NCBI RefSeq assembly: GCF_000003605.2
Contig: NW_003158226.1
Location: 95,863 to 138,915, forward strand
Direction: 5' to 3'
From: Saccoglossus kowalevskii
Taxonomy: Eukaryota > Hemichordata > Enteropneusta > Harrimaniidae
DNA: 43,053 nt
This document shows, piece by piece, positions 1 to 9,676 of this stretch. The notes beneath the pieces are model-generated. The model did not search any database, was not told the origin of the DNA, and saw only the letters and a list, made by a program, of their open reading frames with translations. Both the position numbers and the translations under genes were made by a program. Position 1 is the first letter of the stretch; each line of letters begins with the position of its first letter.

Positions 1-3000
1 CAATCGTTTTGAATTGACTTCCAGTAGTTTACTGCGAATGTGTGGAACGTGACACTACATTGTGTAATTGAGTGGTGTCAATTATCCCTGTGCATCTAAT
101 GGTTCCGCCGTAAGTTCCAGCGTATTGTGATGTTAATCCCAGGTGTACGACTATATAATGCGTGAATGCCACGTCATTGAGGTTGCTTCTTCAAACATCA
201 CGGTGGAGGAAGACCCTTGACAAAGTTGGTCCCAGATTCTTGAAGTTGTGGTGACGCACATGGTGTTCGAATATTCCCTGAAGACTAACCAGCGCTGGGT
301 TTCTGCGAGCGAATGGTCTCGACGCGTAACATCGTTTCTCCGTCATCTGCTATTCTGGTGATGACTATACTCCGTTTTCCGTACAACGAGCGCCGACTTC
401 CATCACGGACATAACCACAAGTCGTACGGACATAACTGTGAGTCGCATGCACCCCACACCCACACTTTCCATTAGTCTAGGGCACTAGCTGTCAAGTGTT
501 TAATTATTGTATTTTTGTGAAATCCATTCTGTATCTTTTGTAACTATTCTATTTTACGTGCACAAACCGGTTAATTAAGACAACAATTGAAACGGGGAAA
601 TGCCGTATTTTGTTTGAAAGTTGTGTAGCTACACCATGAAGTCTATTTATTATTAATCTAACATTTATAAGTTACCCGCTCGTGTTTGTGAGCTCTGGGG
701 CATTTTTCCATCATATGCGCTGGTGCTCATAACCCGGAGCGAACCGTATACATTTATTTCCCTTGTTTAGGGAGCGGTTAATGTTATTTGTAATGCATTT
801 GTTTTCAGTGATTAATTATATTCTTTTACTTGTTACTGATTAGTTCGTCTTCTCTAGTATGCTGTGTTTGTATGTTCGTATTCCCAAACATATTGCTGAA
901 CAGGTCACAACTACTCATTCAGAGGTATAAACCATTAATTTGGTACGGGTAAAAGAACCCCGCAACACAAGTGATATTTGGAACCCGACACTTAGACATT
1001 CGTATAATTTATCCAAATATTTAAATCAACTTCGTGACAATCTGTTTTACCTGTTTTTTGTTACTATCTATTTTATTTGAACCTTGAAATGTGTACACAA
1101 ACTGATGACCGTTATTTTGATGTCACAGGGCAGAGGGTTCGTTACCCTCATTCACCGTGCCAAAATGTATTGGCCTGCCTGAGGGGTTTCAAGGTTTTTA
1201 CTTCTACTGTCCTTCTACTGTTATCGACTTATTTTATACCTGCTAATAAAAAAGGATCCACCCGTCTGTCCGTCCGTCGGCCAGTTCATCCATCCATTCA
1301 TCCTTCCAGTTTGTTTGTTGGTGTATCTTTTCATTTTCACAAGCTATGAACCTGCTGGGGGGCAGATCTTTCTCCGCCACTTTGTCTTAGCCAAAGCCTA
1401 TCACACGTAGAGTTATTATTACGCATTTTTAATCCACATTTAAGGGCATTGAACATAACCCAATCAATTACAGTGTACCTAATTTCGCAGTTTCACGTAT
1501 TACAGATATTAAAGTTAAACCAATAGGATGGTGGTCCAGTTACTGCTACAAACGATATGTTCTTTCTTCTTTCTCGGCCTCTATGCTTCTGCTTATAGGA
1601 GCTAAACTGTCCATTATGATTATTTAATACTGTGTGCAATGGGCTTCAATGACCTCTCTATAGAAGAGCCCTCATAGTTTTCAGATGTTTTATGTGATAT
1701 AGCGCTCTCGTAGTCTTGATGATGGGTTGACACATTCCTTGTTAATTAATGTGTATATTGTCTGTACCTGCTTGCGTTTTTCTACCATCCCATTATGCCA
1801 AATAGTACTGTTAACGTGTGTTATGTTTTGGTTAAGCAAAGAGTGTAATTTCGAATTAATGCAATGATGTACCTCGTAAATAATGAAACTCGTAAATAAG
1901 AGCGAGTTCAATGTGCCAGTTCAGATAAAAGTGTGTTCCAACCGTTGCAGCATTGTGTCATGTTGATGGAATCATTTTGATATGACCCATTTCTGGTCAT
2001 CCGGGTGACAATTTGTCATTTCGATCGGATTCAGTGATTGTCGTTCTTGAAATCGTATATATGAGGCGGTTTCAGAATGTTTAGCTGAATTAGTCACAAG
2101 TCGATGGAATGTAGTGATGTTTCATTTTGCTAGATCTCGTGAATATTAACCCACTAATGAGAGCCGAGTTGAAAGTATATCATCATTACTCGATGAAAAT
2201 CTGCCAGTGTACACAGTTGGTGTATTTTACTCAATATGGGGGAGTTTTGTGCATGTTAAACTGAATGCCTGCTGATTCAAAGTCATATATTGTGTCTGTC
2301 ATTGCAGACAACCTGGTGTCTGTCAAAGGAACTCTGTTTAGGTCCACTAATGCAAAGAGTAATTACCTGTATGTCTGTCAATATGGCCGGACTGTATGCC
2401 CTTTCAGGTGGGATATTCAGCTATTTATATCAATTGGTGCATGTCTGTCAGTTTTATAAAATTGTTTATGTTTTTGCTTATATGAAGGGACTTGATAAAA
2501 TATTGGAATGTAGAGGAATAGTGTTACACTGTCGACAGCAAAACAATATAGGGACACTTACACTCAACACTTAGAGTTATGGACTTGACGTATGCTTGTC
2601 AAGGTAGAGGCATACCTGATGCATGCTTGCTAATGTAAAAACGTGATATAGAGTATATCTGTTTGTCGATTCGGTGTATGTTTGCCGATGCAGAGAGTTT
2701 TTATGTGAACGAACATTGTGTATCTCACGCCATGTGAAAGAGCATGGTGAATGTCATTATGTGCAGTGGAACACAGTATATGCCCACTAGTATGGAGGTC
2801 TTGCCTCATATGTATGCCGCCTGCTGATGTGGAAGAAATTATTTATTATCATTTCTAATGTAATGAAGACCAGAAATATAAACACGTTATATTTATAGTA
2901 AAGTCTGGAAAAGCTATGGATGACACAGTTTAAAGCGTCATAAAATGTCCTTATACATTGTTTATCGTGGGATGTACCTAATTGCATATTTTAGTTGTGA

Positions 3001-3399
3001 GTTAAAAATATTACATGCGCATATAAAAGGAATACAAATACCCTGAAAACAGTATAATAGATTAGATGTCAACAATTCTAAAATTAATAAAGCTGCATTT
3101 CTATTGCAAGGTTAACAGATGTTATATAATATTGTATTATGTTCAGTAAATCATAATATGCTATTTTAGTTGAGGATTTTCTTTTTTTCAAGGAATGGTA
3201 TTTCAATGGTATTGAATTTGTAAATATTAGCAATACTCACGGGAGAAAAAATAGTACGAGTGTATGTGAACTGCATTGCATACAATGATGTGTTAGCAAT
3301 ATTTCTACTGACTTATAGTAACACATAGCATAAACATTATCCATGTTATGTACACACACACTCTTTCTACTAGTAAATGTTTCATATTGCTGTTCACAG
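1..3399. other. Upstream region without a recognisable gene
   Basis: AT-rich DNA with only short open frames (up to about 95 codons), none of which I recognise and none bounded by convincing splice sites. A tetranucleotide-like run of CCGT/CCAT/CATT words lies at about 1261-1308. Between about 2290 and 2700 the words GTCTGTC, GCTTGTC and GTTTGCC recur at irregular spacing (24, 55 and 70 bp), which could be a very old, decayed repeat. A 5' exon with a signal peptide for the EGF/TSP1/SRCR gene would be expected here or further left, but I could not identify one. Confidence 0.5.
1261..1308. repeat. Imperfect tetranucleotide microsatellite
   Basis: A short run of CCGT, CCAT and CATT words (for example TCCGTCCGTCGG followed by CATCCATCCATTCATCC). 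It lies in non-coding DNA and only by chance falls inside a 90-codon open frame. Confidence 0.6.
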
Positions 3400-3529
3400 T
3401 TGTCCAGAGATCCATGTGCCAGTAACCCTTGTAATAGCAATGGATGGTGCGTTGCTGTGAATAAAGACAAGTACAGATGTACCTGCAAGATTAAAAGTGG
3501 ATACACGGGAATGAATTGTGATGTTCCGG
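3400..3529 (+). CDS. EGF-like domain exon of a mosaic extracellular protein
   Basis: One EGF-like module with all six cysteines in order: DPC, NPC, GWC, YRC, TC, then NC after the GYTG motif. EGF modules bind partners or act as spacers in secreted and membrane proteins. The exon starts after TGTTCACAG and ends at a strong donor (GTATGT at 3530). It reads from phase 0 and ends in phase 1, which matches the TSP1 exon that follows. A second possible acceptor (TGTCCAG, ending 3407) would shorten it by 8 nt and start in phase 2. No start codon or signal peptide is visible, so earlier exons must exist if the gene is functional. The domain call is firm; full-gene membership is inferred from phase and order. 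Confidence 0.85.
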
Positions 3530-3682
3530 GTATGTAATTGTATTCATTACCATAACATGATCTTTCCACAATGAAGGTTGTTCACTGTCACTGTTGTTCA
3601 TCGCTGTTGACACGTGATACACCAAAATGCCATTGTTCTTATCCCAATGTATTAACATGTGTTGTAGTAGAAACAATTGCAG

Positions 3683-3847
3683 TTTCTTGGAGTGGATGGG
3701 CGGCTTGGACCGACTGTAGCAGTATGGTGGGAATCGGATATCGTGAACGAAATCGACGCTGCATTCGTGAGCATGTTGATGTCACAGTGAGATCTGATGG
3801 TTGCCCAGGACTGCCAGTCGAGTTTGAAAAATGTTATCCTGCTGAAG
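3683..3847 (+). CDS. Thrombospondin type 1 (TSP1) repeat exon
   Basis: A 165-nt symmetric exon (phase 1-1, 55 codons) between the acceptor ACAATTGCAG and the donor GTTAGT. It encodes a TSP1 module: WSGWAAWTDC, then the Arg ladder YRERNRRC, then DGCPG and EKC. The tryptophans and arginines of the layered W-R core are present. Of the usual six cysteines four remain. The second (normally in S-x-x-C-G, here SSMVG) and the last are both missing; in group 1 TSP1 domains these pair with each other, so one whole disulfide has been lost. TSP1 repeats act in extracellular adhesion and glycan or protein binding. The phase-1 borders join it directly to the EGF exon. Confidence 0.87.
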
Positions 3848-4162
3848 GTTAGTGGATATCAATTATTTGTATTTTCAAGTTACGCGATGCTTGGCGTGAC
3901 CGGTCTTAACTCTCGTAATCGAACCAAATTTTCCAAAGTTACATATATTCTGTAACTGCATTTTTATAGCGATTTTTACATCTAATAACGTCATTGTATT
4001 GGAATTTGTACTTCTGCTATCTGTTCTCTATATTTATGCCAACAACAATTGTTCAGACAATTATGCAGTGAAAACTATCGGCAGTTGAATCATGATGCGT
4101 ATAAAAATACCATAATATCACTGTTATTGTTAATGTAATTGATTAACTACACTTAGTTTCAG

Positions 4163-4201
4163 GTTCGTATTCGAGTGACAAGTTGACAACAGTTGAAAAA
4201 G
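4163..4201 (+). CDS. Short linker exon (13 codons)
   Basis: A 39-nt segment between TTAGTTTCAG and the donor GTATAT, phase 1-1, reading (G)SYSSDKLTTVEK. It has no recognisable fold and would act as a Ser/Thr-rich linker between the TSP1 and SRCR modules. Support comes only from the splice sites, the fitting phase at both ends and the open frame. It could equally be a chance match inside the TSP1-SRCR intron, and skipping it keeps the frame. Confidence 0.5.
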
Positions 4202-4332
4202 GTATATACGATATAAAGTGTACGATTGATGTTTGTATGTGACGTGAATAGATTTGCCAATTGGTCGACATATTGGTATTTCCTAACAAATATCTTTGAC
4301 TTTGAAGTTACATTTTACATTTGTTTGTGTAG

Positions 4333-4488
4333 CCATACCACGGTTATATAAATCAGATGATATTGGTAATGATACTCTGCAGTTATTTGTGAGAGGAAAA
4401 TGGGTTGATGTTGTCGATATCGGTCAATGGGATGCAAATGATGCTATGGTTACTTGTAGACACTTTGGATTTCCCAATGCTGTGTCGG
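4333..4488 (+). CDS. SRCR domain, first half
   Basis: A 156-nt phase 1-1 exon (52 codons) with acceptor TTTGTTTGTGTAG and donor GTATGT. The protein shows the scavenger receptor cysteine-rich pattern: LQLFVRGKWVDVVDIGQWD, then DANDAMVTCRHFGF, which corresponds to the W-D-x-x-D-A-x-V-x-C-R-x-x-G-[FY] signature. The usual first cysteine (G-x-V-C) is replaced within VDVVD, so the domain is divergent. SRCR domains bind proteins, polyanions or microbial surfaces in innate immune and adhesion proteins. The second half lies 1.4 kb downstream at 5931-6072. Confidence 0.87.
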
Positions 4489-5930
4489 GTATGTTGAAAG
4501 TGTTTTCAATATGAGGTGTTATTTTATTGTATACGTATACAATGACGCGTTGCCTTTGAGAAATATTGTACATAGTACAATGACACTAAATCCTATTAAA
4601 AATCACAGCCAGCAGAATTAGAGGTTTTCATGAGATCATAGATTTTAAACTAATTAATACAACATGGACGTTACTACAGTTTCGAAATTTCCGCCAGAAT
4701 TTGATTTGATAGAGTGCAATATTCTAAAGCAGCTTATCTATTAGCATTTATAAGACCTGTTCGCTGATAGGCAAAATGTTCGAAGCAGTGATTTTCTTTT
4801 TGTAATCATGCCCAGAGTGTTATGAAGAAGTAGTAGTTATTATAATAAAATCTAACAAAAACATTGTTTAGTTAGGCTGTATCAAAGTATATCAATTAGT
4901 ATAGCAAAACAGCATTGACTATGAGTTGGAGATAATTGGAGACTGTTTTACATTGTTTAGAAAGCCTATACAAGCAATTGTTGCTATGCTACGGACACGT
5001 GTCCTCTGGCCAGTCACATATGCCTTGATATTACCATAAATGATTGGCAATCACATATACGAAACTATCTACAGCTTGATACACACAGTAAGTTGAAGAT
5101 TATATAAAAATAATACTGAGTATGATATTATCGTCTACGTGTCGCATAGAAGTATGCGATGTATCTAATAGACCTTTAATCAATTACACAACCGACTATT
5201 TCTGTGATTTGTACATTTTTACAATGACCTAGAAGCCAAACATGTAACAACAAATGTTACGAATAATCAGCAGTCGAAATGCAATGTTCAGAAGAATAGT
5301 CAAATTTATATCAATATTCAACTTCAGTTACTCCAACAAACTACACAATAAGCATGAAATGCGATATGCTGTGGTTGCGGTACCCAGAGGCCACACAAGT
5401 TTATTACGCGTACCCGCCCCCCTCACAGAAAATAAAGCTCCATCTCGAATACATCGACCGCCCAGGAAAACCAGGTATAAAAACCCGATAGGGGAGGGGG
5501 CTGGAAACCTGTAACCACCTACTCTCAGGCACCTGGCTACCTAGCCAGTAACCAATCAAAGAACGTTGGAGTTCCAACTGTGAATATTTTACATACGAAT
5601 AGATACCAATTATTTGCAAAGTACCGGTAATTTATCATTTCCAATACAAATACAATATTAATGTCAAATGTAGACATAACGCTTGACCTTCATGTGTTTA
5701 TTACAATTATAAAAGAACAAAATGTATGTTATATATTAAAAATACATTACAATAGTGTGATATAATAATTAACCCTAAAACAATATATAATACATTATTC
5801 AATTGATTATGTTCATTTTTTGGTGACATTTCTTTAGTATTGCCTTTGCTCATATGAACGCAATATCTTTAAGCAGTTCACATTTACATGTCAGACTGTT
5901 GTAATTGTTAGTTTTGCTTATTTATTGTAG
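4489..5930 (+). other. Intron inside the SRCR domain
   Basis: A 1.44-kb AT-rich intron between the two SRCR half exons, with donor GTATGT and acceptor TTTATTGTAG. It contains a GC-richer block at about 5360-5600, described separately. No other exon-like segment was seen. Confidence 0.7.
5360..5600. other. GC-rich block with TATA-like and CCAAT-like words and short palindromes
   Basis: The block is clearly less AT-rich than the surrounding intron. It contains CAGGTATAAAAACCC, a G-run (GGGGAGGGGG), the perfect inverted repeat CTGGCTA-CC-TAGCCAG at 5533-5548, AACCAATCAAA, and GTTGGA-GT-TCCAAC. Such composition suggests an old transposable-element fragment or a promoter-like insert. No target-site duplication or coding frame could be shown, so the identity is open. 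Confidence 0.3.
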
Positions 5931-6072
5931 CTTGGTCTTTGAAAACGTTTGTACCAATCACCGGACCAGGATGTGTGATAAATTGCCAAGGCAGTGAACT
6001 GTCTCTTAACGAATGTGAAATAACTGAAGTTGATGACGTATACTAGATATGCTGGAGTGACATGTGACCTCG
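5931..6072 (+). pseudogene. SRCR domain, second half, with a frameshift
   Basis: Acceptor GCTTATTTATTGTAG, donor GTAAAA at 6073. Frame 1 reads ITGPGCVINCQGSELSLNEC, the C-terminal SRCR pattern (C-x-G-x-E-x-S-L-x-x-C), then continues EITEVDDVY and hits a TAG at about 6043. One base further on, the other frame continues RYAGVTCDLG, which is the expected SRCR ending (A-G-V-x-C) and ends in phase 1 at the donor. The exon is 142 nt where the two phase-1 borders require 141, so there is exactly one extra base (or two missing) near 6040-6046. Either the gene is broken or the sequence has an error here. Domain identity is firm; functional status is not. Confidence 0.85.
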
Positions 6073-7794
6073 GTAAAATACACATTTAATTGCATTTTAC
6101 ACTGTTACATTATCAGATCGTACAATATGACAAGATAAAAACTGGATATTTAATTTTATAATTTATATTGGAAGTGGTTTGATGCTAACAATTCAAAAAG
6201 TAGCATTTTATACATATAACAAGGTCTTACTTAAATAGTGTTAAACTTTTATTCATATTGAATAACAAATAATCAATTGATAGGTATTAAAATAAAATCT
6301 GTTGTTCATATGTAGCCTAGTATAATCCATCTTCACTAGCCAAGCTTCATTTATTTACTATGTGTTATATAAGGGCTAGAAATTCAACCGATTAGATAAA
6401 TTCATTTCATTGATTTGTTTGCCGGGTCATTTTTCACTATACTAAAACACAGCTACGGTATATGACCACTGTAAAATGTAAGATAACATTCGTGTGCATA
6501 ATGCAAATTATATGTTCTCAGTATAATGTGAACATATAGTTTCAGTCGTCACACGTTTGAAAACATAGCAACTATATGTCTCCGAGGCAAGACTGTGAAC
6601 CGATAAGGCTTTGGGAATGACTTCTGTCACAGTGTAAGGCTTGCTTATCGCAAATGAGAAGGCCACCAACAGAACTCACACTTGACAGGGGATTCTTTCA
6701 CTGCTAGTATGGGGTAGGCAAGACAATAGTACTGGAAATATAATGCACATACACCAACATATCAAGTTATAGCTCCTGGATTTAATACCTCTCAAAATAA
6801 TTACAAGAAATAAAGCACAGAAAAATACAATGAATAAAGTCAGTAAAATAAGGGATGGCTTAGGAAAGTGTGCATTGGTGATAACTCAGTTTCAGGATGT
6901 TTTATTGGACGACAGTCAATGGCTTCTGCAACACAACAACTGAGAAATACACGAGTCTTGCTTGCAGAGGAACGCTGGGGTTCTCGAGGGCACCGCTGAA
7001 AGTAGGAGATCGCAGAGCAGTTCATACAAGTCTCACAGAATGATGGCTGGAGCCTGTAATATCGTATCGTAGCAGAACACACAGGAAAGCAAGTTGAAGT
7101 GACAAACACCAAGTTGAAATAATCGACCCAAACCGTCCTCATTCTGTCCAATTTTTAGACAGTGACACCACCTGGGTTTCCACATGAGCCAATCAGAATG
7201 CGTTCTCGCTAGCAGCTGTGTCACGTAGGCAACTCAGTAGATCATAAACATCCCTTGTTATTCAAATAACAGCACACCTGGTAGAACATACTGTCCTTCC
7301 AGAGTTGAAAAGAAGTATGACCTGTCAATCACCTTTATGACAGTTATCACAATGCACACCGTTTCTTTCCATGATTCCATGCACACTTCTATTTCCAGGG
7401 TTTGAGGTAATATGACAAAAACATGAAATAAAGGATGCTGACAACTTCAATATTTTGCACAGACCGACCCTTGCTTTGACCGGACGCTTCGGGCTGTCTG
7501 CTGTAACGGACTCATAGAATCGACTGCGATGCCTGCGTCAAATACGCATTATAACAGTCAAGCGATGTTCTAAATAAATTGTTCGACCAACTGCAGTTTT
7601 TATTCAATACTAGGCTATATACAGAAGACAAGTCTGGCAATATTAACCGTGAAAAGGCTGCCACAAATGCATCGGCGATTTTCCGCGATCGGCAAGATAA
7701 AGCTCATATTTATGACAAGTTGTGACATGCTACGCCAATCCTGATTGGGCGCATGCTTTAGAGGCGCCTCCAATAAGATCTATGGATTTTACAG
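6073..7794 (+). other. Intron or gap between the SRCR and FTP-like exons
   Basis: 1.7 kb with no recognised exon. From about 6540 to 7520 base composition is more balanced and holds several short - strand frames of about 60-100 codons without known domains. The N-terminal part of a fucolectin-like domain should lie here if the 7795-7913 segment is a complete module, but I found none. Confidence 0.4.
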
Positions 7795-7913
7795 AATCTG
7801 AGGTAATATACGAGACTTATCAGTGCAGTCCCGTTGGAGAGTATGTTTACATTGAGCTCACAAAACCGCGCGATTCTGTTGATGAATATACCCTGTATAA
7901 TAATGAAAATTAA
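7795..7913 (+). pseudogene. Fucolectin-like (FTP) domain C-terminal fragment
   Basis: After the acceptor GGATTTTACAG the frame starts in phase 1 and reads ETYQCSPVGEYVYIEL, then TKPRDSVDEYTLYNNEN and a TAA stop. In fucolectin/tachylectin-4/pentraxin-1 (FTP) domains the last strands read C-x-P-x-x-G-[RE]-Y-V-x-I-x-L followed by L-x-L-C-E-V-x-V-[YF]; here the final strand is degenerate (YTLYNNE). The calcium- and fucose-binding N-terminal part was not found. The phase fits the end of the SRCR exon, so it could be the last module of the mosaic protein or a relic. The similarity is judged from memory of the family. Confidence 0.42.
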
Positions 7914-7983
7914 CTTTTTTGCATAAGGTTTGTGTGCTAAAATATTATTTTAAACCATAATACATTATGTATTATTACTATAG

Positions 7984-8090
7984 ATAATTTCAAACCAAAT
8001 CATTGTCAAAATTATACATTTTGTGAAGATGGCTCGAATATTTACACTTGCCTTTGTGCTGGTTCATGTCTAAAACGTCAATATTTATAG
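7984..8090 (+). pseudogene. Decayed EGF-like exon
   Basis: After the acceptor ATTACTATAG a phase-1 frame reads DNFKPNHCQNYTFCEDGSNI followed by YTCLCAGSC and a stop at 8088-8090. This follows the calcium-binding EGF pattern (D-x-C-x-x-x-x-C-x-N-x-x-x-C-x-D-G-x-x-x-Y-x-C-x-C-x-x-G), but the first cysteine codon is TTC (Phe, one base from TGC), and the loop ending in the sixth cysteine is missing. No usable donor is seen. The other frame at 8029-8073 (MARIFTLAFVLVHV, stop) looks like a signal peptide and has a good Kozak context, so the same DNA could instead be a first exon. The EGF reading is the more specific match. Confidence 0.5.
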
Positions 8091-8820
8091 ACCTATAGCG
8101 CGCTATATATGCTTGTTTCTACTGTGTGTTTTTTCAATAACTGGCAGTTATCATCTATCTTAACGACAACTGACGGCAACTTTTAGGGTTGAGGTCTGGT
8201 GCAATTCTGAGGTGGGAATTTAACTTTAACATACAGGTTGACAGAGTGATACCGTGACTGAGTTTTCTGTAGTCCTATCAAAGTGTTTGTTGTCACATCG
8301 TATCTGTGTTTGGCAAACTTTGATATAGAATATTGCAACAATAATCTGTACACACCACACTTGATATAAGTATTAAATAGTTTAAAGCAAGGTGTACTCA
8401 TGAATCATGCGTGAACTACCTCGTGCTAGCAATTGAAGACTATTTTCAACAACCAAAAAATAGGGCAGTTTTATCATAGAAAAATGGTGATCATGATCGA
8501 CCACGTTTGACCACTGTCACTGTGAAATATGATATCGACTAACGACGGACAGATGGTGATTGCTTGGAATGTACAATTATACTTAGTTTCATGCTGATAT
8601 GCCTTGTTTTATTCAGTATTGACGTCGTTTTAAATGTTTATTTTGATATTTATATTATATAAGGTTTATATTATATAAGGTGTAAATTACTGCAACCCAA
8701 ACTCTTTTCCAAAATGGTGGACATTGCGATATTGTGTCAAGTTCATATGTTTGCCAATGTGTTGGTGTATATGATGGCAAGCAGTGAATTAGGAATTAGT
8801 TAAATGTTCATTTATCTCAT
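8091..8820. other. AT-rich spacer, no gene seen
   Basis: No exon with a domain match. A first exon for the CTLD (with the outer cysteine pair and a signal peptide) would be expected between here and 9282. Splice-like segments near 8147 and 8188 were tested by eye and gave stops or no CTLD resemblance. Confidence 0.4.
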
Positions 8821-8847
8821 TATATATATATATATATATATATATAT
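8821..8847. repeat. (TA)n microsatellite
   Basis: An uninterrupted TA dinucleotide run directly abutting the 67-bp tandem array. Confidence 0.9.
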
Positions 8848-8850
8848 CCT

Positions 8851-9185
8851 GTCTATGGTTCAAAGCGTCGTGTAGGAAGTGTTTAAATGTCCATCTATTT
8901 CATTACATAAATATTGTGTCTATGGTTTATAGCGTCGAGTAGGAATTTGTTAAATGTAGATTATTGTCATTACATAAATATTCTGCCTATGGTTCAAAGC
9001 GTCAAGCAGAAATTGTTTAAATGTCTGTCGATTTTATTACATAAATATTCTATCTGCATTGCATAGCATCAAGTAGGTAGTGTTTAAATATTCATATATT
9101 TTATTACATTAATATTTTGTCTCTGGTCCAAAGTATGTAGAACATTTTCAAGGTCCATGTATTTCATTATATAAATTTGTTTTCA
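8851..9185. repeat. 67-bp tandem repeat, 5 copies
   Basis: The word GTCTATGG or its variants recurs at 8851, 8918, 8985, 9052 and 9119, exactly 67 bp apart. Each unit continues with TTCAAAGCGTC, TAGGAAGTGTTTAAATG and TTTCATTACATAAATAT. Later copies are more diverged. The array lies about 100 bp upstream of the first CTLD exon. Confidence 0.88.
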
Positions 9186-9282
9186 TTTAAATACATGGCG
9201 ATAGCTATCTCATAACAACGCCAGTCACAAATGCAAGAATGACGCCCTAGAATAATTATTGGAACATGTTCATTTGTTTAAG

Positions 9283-9424
9283 ATGATCTATGATTCTAAT
9301 GGTGTGACCTTTGACGAGGCAAAGACAAGGTGTAGTGGCATCGACGCACACCTAGCAAAGATTCGATCCAAGGAGCAGCAAGATGAGATAGAAGACGTGC
9401 TTGTATCAAGTGGATATGGTGTTC
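9283..9424 (+). CDS. C-type lectin-like domain, exon A
   Basis: Begins after CATTTGTTTAAG in phase 0 and ends at a strong donor (GTAAGT) in phase 1. It encodes the helix-1/helix-2 part of a CTLD: YDSNGVTFDEAKTRCSGIDA, then HLAKIRSKEQQDEIEDVL. The motif [FW]-x-x-A-x-x-x-C, with the first core cysteine, followed by A-x-L-[AV]-x-[IV]-x-[ST]-x-x-[EQ], is canonical. CTLDs bind sugars or proteins in secreted and membrane lectins. The strand before it, normally C-Y, is absent, so either an upstream exon supplies it or the domain starts short. Exons A, B and C join in frame to a complete C-terminal domain. Confidence 0.9.
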
Positions 9425-9543
9425 GTAAGTAATTTACAGAGACCTATAAAATTAACCTTTTTAAAGTAATGTTTATTCCGTATACTGTGGGTAACGTTGA
9501 TCGGAAAAAGATAATATGATAGTCAATACATATTATATTGTAG

Positions 9544-9676
9544 ATGGCATTTGGTTTGGTTTAAACGATATCGCGGTAGAAGGTACTTGGGTGTTTACGG
9601 ATGGCGAACCAATTGGATATTCTAACTGGTACCTAAATTATCCGCAAGTTGGTGTTAACAAGCATTGTGTAACTTT
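9544..9676 (+). CDS. C-type lectin-like domain, exon B
   Basis: Acceptor ATTATATTGTAG, donor GTAAGT, phases 1 to 2. It reads GIWFGLNDIAVEGTWVFTDG, then EPIGYSNWYLNYPQVGVNKH and CVTL. The WIGL core motif appears as WFGL, followed by G-x-W-x-F-x-D-G, NW and HCV (second core cysteine), all at the expected spacing. The calcium/sugar site that is EPN or QPD in mannose- or galactose-binding lectins is YPQ here, and no WND is present, so canonical calcium-dependent sugar binding is doubtful. Confidence 0.92.

Noticed and set aside
1130-1160. tRNA-like T-arm GAGGG-TTCGTTA-CCCTC
   Set aside because: The invariant loop A is missing and no upstream cloverleaf arms exist.
2280-2720. Tandem repeat with GTCTGTC core
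   Set aside because: Spacing is irregular (24, 55 and 70 bp), so a real array cannot be shown.
6840-7151. 103-codon - strand Cys-rich frame
   Set aside because: Cysteine spacing fits no family and it lies on the antisense strand of the mosaic gene.
8147-8212. Candidate small exon supplying the start of the CTLD
   Set aside because: The frame required by the donor contains a stop or yields VEVWCNSE, which lacks the expected W-x-x-x-x-x-x-C-Y pattern.
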